The notes beneath the pieces were generated by a model, which was not told the DNA's origin, searched no databases, and saw nothing but the letters and a program-made list of their open reading frames with translations. This document shows, one piece after another, positions 1 to 5,154 of a stretch of DNA of 8,954 bases. Position 1 is the first letter of the stretch. Each line of letters begins with the position of its first letter. Source of the DNA: DATLFI01 sp035524895. Its GTDB lineage: Bacteria; Acidobacteriota; Thermoanaerobaculia; Multivoradales; Multivoraceae. The stretch spans positions 1 to 8,954 of the forward strand of contig DATLFI010000069.1 in NCBI GenBank assembly GCA_035524895.1, written 5' to 3'. The position numbers and the translations under genes were made by a program.

Positions 1-2
1 TG

Positions 3-332
3 GCGCTCGCTGCCGCCTTCTCCGAGAGCGGCACCCCGATCGCGATGCTGTGCTCTTTCGACGAGCGCTACGCGGAGCTTGGCGAGGCGGCGGCGGGCGC
101 GCTGCGAGAGGCCGGAGCGCGCCTGCTGCTCCTCGCGGGCGCCCTGCGCGGCGAGCCCGAGCTGGAGCGACGGCTACGTGACGCGGGCGTGAATGCGCTC
201 GCGCACGAAGGCGGCGACGCGCTCGCGGCCCTGCGCGGGATCTGGCACGTCCTCGGCGGCGATCTCGACCTCGAGGACCTCGAGGAGAACGAGACGCCAG
301 CCGTGGGCGCGACGGCGGAGGCGCAGCGATGA
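3..332 (+). CDS. mutA: Methylmalonyl-CoA mutase small subunit, C-terminal part (5' end outside window)
   Basis: The open frame runs in from the left edge without a start, so this is the last ~109 residues of a longer protein. It is the non-catalytic partner of MutB. MutA/MutB heterodimers isomerise (R)-methylmalonyl-CoA to succinyl-CoA in the cytoplasm, although only MutB binds adenosylcobalamin. The visible part fits the Rossmann-like C-terminal domain of MutA: a strand reading IAMLCSFDERYAE, a helix AGALREAGARLLLLAG, and a late segment GVNALAHEGGDALAALRGIWHVLG, matching the usual MutA ending where a helix follows a 'D-x-L' type strand. No DxHxxG cobalamin motif is present, as expected for this subunit. 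An acidic tail (DLDLEDLEENE) follows. The TGA stop overlaps the mutB start as ATGA, so the two are translationally coupled. The call rests partly on position upstream of mutB; the N-terminal domain cannot be seen. Confidence 0.87.
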   Translation, partial: ALAAAFSESGTPIAMLCSFDERYAELGEAAAGALREAGARLLLLAGALRGEPELERRLRDAGVNALAHEGGDALAALRGIWHVLGGDLDLEDLEENETPAVGATAEAQR

Positions 333-2530
333 CCCGTCACACCAGCGGGTCGGCGGTTCCCGACTTCGCCCCGATCTCCTGGCACGACCGCACCGCCGCG
401 CCCGCCGCCTCCACCGCGCGCGAGTGGTCGCAACGCTTTGCGGCCGAGGCGGGTGCTCCGCCCGAGGACCTCGCCTGGCGGACGCCCGAGGGCATCGCCG
501 TGCAGCCGCTCTACACCGCCGCGGACCTCGAGCCGGTCGACCACCTCGACACGGTGCCGGGAGCGCCGCCGTTCCTGCGCGGGCCATACCCGACGATGTA
601 CCTGGAGCGCCCGTGGACCATCCGGCAGTACGCCGGCTTCTCCACCGCCGAGCAGAGCAACGCGTTCTACCGGCGCAGCCTGGCCGGCGGTCAGCGCGGG
701 CTGTCGGTGGCCTTCGACCTGGCAACCCACCGCGGCTACGACTCCGATCACCCGCGCGTCGCCGGCGACGTCGGTATGGCTGGCGTCGCGATCGACTCGA
801 TCCTCGACATGCGAGTGCTGTTCGACGGCATCCCGCTCGACCGCACCAGCGTCTCGATGACCATGAACGGAGCGGTGCTGCCGGTGCTCGCGCTCTACGT
901 GGTGGCGGCAGAGGAGCAAGGCGTGCGACCGGAGCAGCTCCAGGGGACGATCCAGAACGACATCCTCAAGGAGTTCATGGTCCGCAACACCTACATCTAT
1001 CCCCCGAAGCCGTCGTTGCGGATCGTCTCCGACATCTTCGCCTTCACGTCGGCGCGCATGCCGAAGTTCAACTCGATCAGCGTCTCCGGCTACCACATGC
1101 AGGAGGCCGGAGCGACCTGCGACCTCGAGCTCGCCTACACCCTGGCCGACGGCGTCGAGTACGTGCGCTGCGGCCGGGCGGCCGGCCTCGACGTCGACGC
1201 CTTCGCGCCGCGGCTGTCGTTCTTCTTCTGCGTCGGCATGCGCTTCTTCATGGAGGTCGCAAAGCTGCGCGCGGCGCGCCTGCTGTGGGCCAAGTTGATG
1301 CGCCAGTTCGCGCCGCGCGACGAACGCTCGCTCATGCTGCGCACCCATGTGCAGACCTCGGGCTGGAGCCTCACCGCGCAGGACCCGTACAACAACGTGA
1401 TCCGCACGCTGATCGAAGCGATGGCGGCGACCCAGGGCCACACCCAGTCGCTGCACACCAACGCGTTCGACGAAGCGCTCGCGCTGCCGTCCGAGGAGAG
1501 CGCGCGCATCGCGCGCAACACGCAGCTCTTCCTCCAGCACGAAACGGGCACTTGCAACGTCGTCGACCCGTGGGGCGGCAGCTTCTTCGTCGAGCGGCTG
1601 ACCCGCGACCTGGCACTCCGCGCGCTCGCGCACATCGACGAGGTCGAGGCTCGCGGCGGCATGACGCGCGCGATCGAAGCCGGTCTGCCGAAGCTGCGCA
1701 TCGAGGAGGCCGCAGCCCGCACCCAGGCGCGCATCGACACCGGGCAGCAGGTGGTGGTCGGCGTGAACCGCTATCGCCCCACGCACGACGAGCCGGTCGA
1801 CGTGCTGCGAGTCGACAACTCGGCGGTCCGCGCCGCGCAGATCCGCCGCCTCGAGGAGCTGCGCCGCGACCGCGACGAGGCCCGCGTCCGCGGGTCTCTG
1901 GCCGCGCTGGAGCGTTGCGCCGCCACCGGCGACGGCAACCTGCTCGAGCTCTCGATCGAAGCCGCACGCGCGCGCGCTACCGTCGGCGAGATCAGCGACG
2001 CTCTCGAGCGGGTCTGGGGACGCCACCAGGCCGAGGTCCAAACCCTGAGCGGGGTGTATCGTCACGCCGCGGGGACACACTTGCAGCAGGCCGAGCAGAT
2101 CCACGAGAAGATCGCCGAGTTCGAGCGGCGCGAGGGCCGGCGACCGCGCATCCTCGTCGCCAAGGTCGGCCAGGACGGTCATGACCGAGGCCAAAAAGTC
2201 ATCGCGACCGCCTTCGCCGACCTCGGCTTCGACGTCGACATCGGACCGCTGTTCGCGACGCCCGAGGAGGTCGCCCGCCAGGCGGTCGAGAACGACGTCC
2301 ACGTGGTCGGCATCAGCTCGCTCGCCGCCGGCCACCTGGTGCTCGTGCCGCAGCTCCGCACCGAGCTCGAGCGCCTCGGCCGCGGCGACATCCTCGTCGT
2401 GGTCGGCGGCGTCGTACCGGCGCAGGACTTCGAGACGCTGCGCGAGGCGGGCGCCGCGGCCATCTTCCCGCCGGGGACGGTGATCGCCGAGGCGGCAAGC
2501 GAGCTGTTGGAGCGCTTGGCCTCCGGCTGA
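329..2530 (+). CDS. mutB: Methylmalonyl-CoA mutase large (catalytic) subunit
   Basis: A 733-residue protein, about the usual length for MutB (roughly 715-750). It carries out the adenosylcobalamin-dependent carbon-skeleton rearrangement of (R)-methylmalonyl-CoA to succinyl-CoA, the last step of propionyl-CoA assimilation. The N-terminal TIM-barrel domain (about 40-560) has the family signatures RGPYPTMY (84-91), RPWTIRQYAGFSTAEQSNAF, the VRNTYIYPP segment with Arg219, and SGYHMQEAG with Tyr255 and His256. These align with the substrate-contacting Arg207, Tyr243 and His244 of the Propionibacterium enzyme. HTQSLHTN and DPWGGSFFVE follow. The C-terminal B12 domain (about 605-733) has D616-G-H618-D-R-G621, His618 being the lower cobalt ligand, then ISSLAAGH and VVVGGVVP. 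All expected residues appear intact. The ATG sits in the ATGA overlap with mutA. The chaperone gene meaB, often next to mutB, does not follow on the right side; the left side is not visible. Confidence 0.98.
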   Translation: MTRHTSGSAVPDFAPISWHDRTAAPAASTAREWSQRFAAEAGAPPEDLAWRTPEGIAVQPLYTAADLEPVDHLDTVPGAPPFLRGPYPTMYLERPWTIRQYAGFSTAEQSNAFYRRSLAGGQRGLSVAFDLATHRGYDSDHPRVAGDVGMAGVAIDSILDMRVLFDGIPLDRTSVSMTMNGAVLPVLALYVVAAEEQGVRPEQLQGTIQNDILKEFMVRNTYIYPPKPSLRIVSDIFAFTSARMPKFNSISVSGYHMQEAGATCDLELAYTLADGVEYVRCGRAAGLDVDAFAPRLSFFFCVGMRFFMEVAKLRAARLLWAKLMRQFAPRDERSLMLRTHVQTSGWSLTAQDPYNNVIRTLIEAMAATQGHTQSLHTNAFDEALALPSEESARIARNTQLFLQHETGTCNVVDPWGGSFFVERLTRDLALRALAHIDEVEARGGMTRAIEAGLPKLRIEEAAARTQARIDTGQQVVVGVNRYRPTHDEPVDVLRVDNSAVRAAQIRRLEELRRDRDEARVRGSLAALERCAATGDGNLLELSIEAARARATVGEISDALERVWGRHQAEVQTLSGVYRHAAGTHLQQAEQIHEKIAEFERREGRRPRILVAKVGQDGHDRGQKVIATAFADLGFDVDIGPLFATPEEVARQAVENDVHVVGISSLAAGHLVLVPQLRTELERLGRGDILVVVGGVVPAQDFETLREAGAAAIFPPGTVIAEAASELLERLASG

Positions 2531-2549
2531 CGCATCGATCGCCGTCAGC
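2526..2549. terminator. Hairpin across the mutB stop codon, possible weak terminator
   Basis: GCTGACG (2526-2532) and CGTCAGC (2543-2549) form a perfect 7-bp stem around a 10-nt loop. The mutB TGA lies inside the left arm. No T-run follows on the plus strand. Since the next genes come in on the minus strand, this could act as a bidirectional stop between convergent units, but the lack of a U-tract keeps the call weak. No better terminator was seen between mutB and the convergent genes. Confidence 0.3.
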
Positions 2550-2691
2550 GTCCCACCGCGGGCATACAGGCCCCCCTCCGCGCGTCCTCGAACACCACGG
2601 TGTCACCCATCACCACCGCGTGGCCCGCCGCGTCGCCGAGCGCGCGGAACGCGGCACAGGAGCCGAGACCCGCGAACGGCGGCCACCGGGC
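2545..2691 (-). pseudogene. Possible remnant of a DUF1259 (LppY/LpqO-like) gene
   Basis: On the minus strand, directly after the TAG stop of the 77-residue gene and in the same frame, 48 open codons run to a TGA at 2547-2545. They contain FAGLGSCAAFRALGDAAG followed by HAVVMGDTVVFED. From memory this resembles the DUF1259 pattern in which a GSWAAF-like segment is followed by a (V)MGD-x-V-x-x-E(D/N)E strand. The expected continuation, a helix and then an ALHNH metal-binding motif, is missing: the frame ends after 12 unrelated residues. No good start or ribosome binding site is visible. The likely reading is a decayed fragment left by gene loss or insertion in this intergenic spot. It could also be chance in GC-rich DNA. 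I could not run a search. Confidence 0.35.
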
Positions 2692-2925
2692 CTAACCCTC
2701 TGGCGCGTCGCCTGACTGCTGAGGCGGTCGAGCTCGGGGCAGCCGAGCCCGCTCTGCCTCCTCGATCGAACGGTAACGCTCGACGGTGCCTCGCGGCCAA
2801 GCCGCCGGCGGCGAGAGCCAGCGCGCGCGCCTCCACAGGCGCTCCATCGCCCTCCAGCGCTCCTCGACCGGCACCAGGCCAGGGCGGGGCATCTCGGACA
2901 CCGATCGAAACCTCTCCACCGGCAT
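2692..2925 (-). CDS. 77-residue protein with RF/YRS repeat, partner of the nucleotidyltransferase
   Basis: No characterised family is recognised. The ATG at 2925 comes one base after the nucleotidyltransferase TGA (TGAGATG), with GAGG nine bases upstream of it inside the previous gene, so the two are almost certainly translated from one message. The open frame extends further upstream (to 2976), but that start would overlap the nucleotidyltransferase and has no such site. The 77-residue product has two copies of a short element, VERFRSVSEM (3-12) and VERYRSIEEA (48-57). They flank a Trp/Arg-rich helical middle (EERWRAMERLWRRARWL, 21-37). The tail (63-77) is Pro/Gly-rich and looks disordered. 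It has no signal peptide or membrane segment. As I recall it, small proteins of this 'RFRSVEEM ... RSIEEA' kind recur next to AbiEii-like nucleotidyltransferases in high-GC bacteria, annotated only as hypothetical. An antitoxin or adaptor role is an inference. Confidence 0.65.
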   Translation of the reverse strand: MPVERFRSVSEMPRPGLVPVEERWRAMERLWRRARWLSPPAAWPRGTVERYRSIEEAERARLPRARPPQQSGDAPEG

Positions 2926-2926
2926 C

Positions 2927-3403
2927 TCAAGGCACCTCGTCGCGAAGATCGAACAGCTCGGCCAGACGCTCGGCATCGAGACGATCGACCGCGCGTACCG
3001 TGTCTCTCTTCATCGCGAACAGAGTCGCGGGGGTGGCGAGCCGAATCGGAACGCCGTCCACCACGATCTCCTCAGCCACGAGATCTTCGTACCGGAACGC
3101 TTCGCCCAGCCGCGTCAGGATGTCCAGGAAGAGCTCGCCTCGGGGCGGATAGTAGCGGACCGCGGGATAGTCACCGAGCAGGTCGTCCGCCGAGATCTCT
3201 TCGATCGCTTCATCCTGGAACACGCGGCGCAGCGCGCGCTTCAGGGCCGCGACGTTGTCCCTGGTGGGACGCACGAACAGGTCGGCGTCCTCCGTGGCGC
3301 GCACCACGCCGTGGAGGCTCATCGCCGCGCCGCCGACCAGCACGTAGTCGACCGCCTCCTCGTGGAGGGCCCGGAGTACCGCCTGCAGCGTGTCGGTGTC
3401 CAT
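2927..3403 (-). CDS. Small AbiEii/MNT-like nucleotidyltransferase
   Basis: A 158-residue protein of the DNA polymerase beta-like nucleotidyltransferase fold, AbiEii/DUF6036-like. From the ATG at 3403 it shows VLVGGAAMSLHG (Gly24-Gly25, the nucleotide-binding turn), then ATEDADLFV with the metal-binding pair Asp39-x-Asp41. A third acidic position, Asp94, lies in ELFLDIL. Near the C-terminus, LFAMKRDTVRAVDRLDAERL is a typical signature of this group. All catalytic acids appear intact. Relatives include toxins that transfer nucleotides to tRNA or proteins, but the target here cannot be read from the sequence. A TTG nine bases further upstream (3412) is an alternative start; the ATG is preferred because AGG next to the TTG is too close to serve it. 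The gene follows the regulator on the same strand after 63 bases and is coupled to the 77-residue gene downstream. It does not fit the surrounding carbon metabolism. Confidence 0.85.
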   Translation of the reverse strand: MDTDTLQAVLRALHEEAVDYVLVGGAAMSLHGVVRATEDADLFVRPTRDNVAALKRALRRVFQDEAIEEISADDLLGDYPAVRYYPPRGELFLDILTRLGEAFRYEDLVAEEIVVDGVPIRLATPATLFAMKRDTVRAVDRLDAERLAELFDLRDEVP

Positions 3404-3466
3404 CGGGGTCAACCTGGAACCAGCGCCCGCTCGGATGTGTCCTTCATCCTTCCTCGCGCGCCGATC

Positions 3467-4957
3467 TCACCGGTGCGCCTCCAGGAACCGCGTCACCGCC
3501 TCGACCCGGCGTTGCTGCGCTTCGCGCCGCTGCAAGTGGGTCGGCGGCGCGGCACGCTCGCGGCACTGGTCGGCGAGCAGCGGGCAGCGCTCGCAGGTGG
3601 TGTGGATGTCCTCGCGCGAGAGTGCTGCATCGTCCCAGAAGCGCACGGTCTCGCGGAAGCGCTCGTCGAGGCGGAAGCCCACGGTCGAGCTCGAGAACGA
3701 GGTCGGGTCGAGCGCCAGCGGCCGGGCCATCGAGAGCACGAAGAACTCCTGGTCGTGCTCGAAGAAGTGGCTGCGCCGAGCCGAAACGATCGGGTCGTCG
3801 GCGGCGTGTGGCTCCTCGGCGAGCCGCTGCAGGATTCGGATCGCGCTCCACCGCCGGCAGAAGTGCTCGTCGAGCCCCAGTCCGAGGAGCAGCGGGATGC
3901 GGGTCATGTTGAGCACCTTGGTCAGGCGCAGGCGCCGCTCTTCGCCGGTGATCGAGAAGCGCAGGAAGTACGTCTCGTGGAAGCCGAGCTCGGCGGGCAC
4001 GACCTCGGTGAGTCGGTGGAAGAACATCTCCGGCGTCGACCGCGCCTCGCGCAGCAGCTTCAGGAACCGTGCCGCCTCCCAGCGCGGCCGGCCGAAGAGC
4101 TCGCGCAGCTTCGCCACCAGCCACGCGCGATCGATCAGCACCGCGCCCGCGAAGTAGGAAGCGCGGAAGTTGTCGAGGAGCTGCGCAAACGACTCGACGG
4201 CGATCCAGGTCGAGGTGATCGGGCGCTCGTGCAGCCCGAGCACCTGGTGGCCGATCTCGCGCGCGAGTAGGAACGCCTGCTGCTCCTGGAGCAGCCGCGA
4301 GTTGACGTAGAGCTTCGGGCGGCGGCCGGCGGCGAAGATCGAGCGGAAGCCGCCGAGCTCGGGATGGTTGGCGAGAGTCTCGTAGTCGATCTCGTAGCCA
4401 AAGCGCGCGCGCAGCGCCTGGTCGAGCGCCTTGCGGGTCACCGCTCGGGCACCGAGCCCGAGCGAGGAGCGAAACTCGGTCGCCGCGGTCTCGAGATCCG
4501 GAAAGCTGTTGCCCGACATCTGCTGGTACGAGCGCAGTGCCGCGAGCAAGAAAGTGTCCATCTCGATGCCGTACATGCGACCGAGATCGACGAAGGTCCG
4601 CAGCAAAGCCGCGGCCCGCTCGGGCTCGCCTAGAGCGAGCAGGTCGCCCGCCTGGAGCCCGAACAGGTGGAACGGGAACTCCCGCAGGTAGGCCGAGCCC
4701 ACGACCTCCTGGAGCTCCGAGAGCTCCTCCCCCACCCGCATCGACACCAGCTCGTCGAACGGAACCTCCAGGGCGCGTGCGAGCTCGAGCAGCTTCGCCG
4801 GCTTCGGGTACTTGCGACCCTTCTCGATCTCGCTCAGGTAGGAGATCGAAACACCCGCGCGGTCGGCGAGATCCTTGAGCCCGAAACCCCGACGCTGGCG
4901 CAGCGTGCGAAGCTTGAGGCCGAGGATGAGCCGGAGCTCTTCTGCTTCGACCGCCAT
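3467..4957 (-). CDS. ScfR/RamB/PrpR-type acyl-CoA-responsive transcriptional regulator
   Basis: A 496-residue DNA-binding regulator. An XRE helix-turn-helix covers about residues 9-70, with GVSISYLSEIEKGRKYPKP as turn and recognition helix. A middle ImmA/IrrE-like domain has the HExxH site reduced to R233-E-I-G-H237, so zinc protease activity is doubtful. The C-terminal domain is of the short-chain fatty acyl regulator type: Cys367 in HFCRRWSAIR, HFFEHDQEFFVLSMARPL, VGFRLDERFRETVRFWDD, and the cluster C455-x2-C458-x6-C465. Family members RamB (Corynebacterium) and PrpR (mycobacteria) control the glyoxylate shunt and propionate use, and PrpR has been reported to bind an Fe-S cluster and CoA. 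Divergence from aceBA supports the same job here. I prefer ATG 4957 just ahead of the helix-turn-helix. A TTG at 4996 would add 13 residues, but neither start has a clear ribosome binding site. The exact effector is inferred, not seen. Confidence 0.92.
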   Translation of the reverse strand: MAVEAEELRLILGLKLRTLRQRRGFGLKDLADRAGVSISYLSEIEKGRKYPKPAKLLELARALEVPFDELVSMRVGEELSELQEVVGSAYLREFPFHLFGLQAGDLLALGEPERAAALLRTFVDLGRMYGIEMDTFLLAALRSYQQMSGNSFPDLETAATEFRSSLGLGARAVTRKALDQALRARFGYEIDYETLANHPELGGFRSIFAAGRRPKLYVNSRLLQEQQAFLLAREIGHQVLGLHERPITSTWIAVESFAQLLDNFRASYFAGAVLIDRAWLVAKLRELFGRPRWEAARFLKLLREARSTPEMFFHRLTEVVPAELGFHETYFLRFSITGEERRLRLTKVLNMTRIPLLLGLGLDEHFCRRWSAIRILQRLAEEPHAADDPIVSARRSHFFEHDQEFFVLSMARPLALDPTSFSSSTVGFRLDERFRETVRFWDDAALSREDIHTTCERCPLLADQCRERAAPPTHLQRREAQQRRVEAVTRFLEAHR

Positions 4958-4970
4958 GGCTTGGGCCAGT

Positions 4971-4985
4971 TTCGCTCCCAGCGAA
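4971..4985. promoter_or_regulatory. Inverted repeat TTCGCT-CCC-AGCGAA near regulator start (possible autoregulatory site)
   Basis: A perfect 6-bp inverted repeat with a 3-bp spacer, 13 bases upstream of the regulator's ATG at 4957. Its arms are the same hexamers as in the 14-bp palindrome at 5037-5050, arranged outward instead of inward. TTGCAA, the core of the RamB-type motif known from Corynebacterium, lies next to it at 4991-4996. The sequence supports an operator controlling the regulator's own gene, but if the TTG at 4996 were the true start, this would lie in coding sequence. Confidence 0.4.
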
Positions 4986-5004
4986 GTGGATTGCAAGGCG
5001 CGTT

Positions 5005-5021
5005 CGGGGCAGCGCGCCCCG
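5005..5021. other. GC-rich hairpin between regulator and aceBA promoter
   Basis: CGGGGC (5005-5010), loop AGCGC, GCCCCG (5016-5021): a perfect 6-bp stem of G-C pairs. It lies between the operator-like palindrome and the regulator gene, so it would be in the regulator mRNA leader if transcription starts upstream of it. It has no following T-run on either strand. It may be a leader structure or simply a by-product of base composition. Confidence 0.3.
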
Positions 5022-5036
5022 GCTCTTGGCAGATTC

Positions 5037-5050
5037 AGCGAAATTTCGCT
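5037..5050. promoter_or_regulatory. Perfect 14-bp palindrome, likely operator of the ScfR-type regulator
   Basis: AGCGAAATTTCGCT reads identically on both strands. It sits in the divergent region between the regulator and aceB, and its last base is the first base of a consensus -35 box (TTGACA) facing aceB. This position suits a repressor that blocks RNA polymerase, or an activator contacting it at -35. Further TTCGC copies follow at 5063-5067 and 5081-5085, each exactly 18 bp after the last. The binding protein is inferred from adjacency; the site differs from the TTTGCAAA-type RamB motif. Confidence 0.6.
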
Positions 5051-5079
5051 TGACAGTCACACTTCGCCGTTAGTAGCTT
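5050..5079 (+). promoter_or_regulatory. Probable sigma-70-type promoter of aceBA
   Basis: TTGACA at 5050-5055 is a full match to the -35 consensus in otherwise GC-rich sequence. The best -10 at normal spacing is TAGCTT (5074-5079, 18-bp spacer), a three-of-six match; TAGTAG at 5071-5076 is an alternative at 15 bp. Transcription would begin near 5086, leaving about 70 bases of leader before the aceB ATG. A strong -35 with a poor -10 is compatible with a regulated promoter. No comparably good promoter was seen on the minus strand for the regulator. Confidence 0.45.
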
Positions 5080-5154
5080 CTTCGCGCTCAGCCGGATGTG
5101 ATCCGGCGGTGCCAAGGGAGACCGCGGCGACCGTCCCCGGAGGCTCCCCCGACC

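Noticed and set aside
68..2335. 755-codon open frame antisense to mutA/mutB
   Set aside because: It mirrors a fully conserved coding sequence; in GC-rich genes the opposite frame often lacks stops. The translation is Arg/Asp/Val-rich and low in complexity, with no domain recognisable.
2603..2836. 77-codon and similar minus-strand frames overlapping the small repeat protein
   Set aside because: They overlap the coupled gene at 2692-2925 in other frames and lack ribosome binding sites; products are Arg/Ala-rich.
2786..4270. 494-codon plus-strand frame opposite the regulator and nucleotidyltransferase
   Set aside because: It is the antisense shadow of two genes with clear domains; no ribosome binding site or recognisable motif.
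3444..5060. 538-codon minus-strand frame overlapping the regulator gene
   Set aside because: It is in a different frame from the helix-turn-helix and C-terminal domain motifs, and its translation is Arg/Pro-rich.
5098..5154. GTG start at 5098 extending malate synthase by 19 residues
   Set aside because: No ribosome binding site; the added stretch is Arg/Pro-rich and unlike AceB. ATG 5155 has GGAGG upstream.
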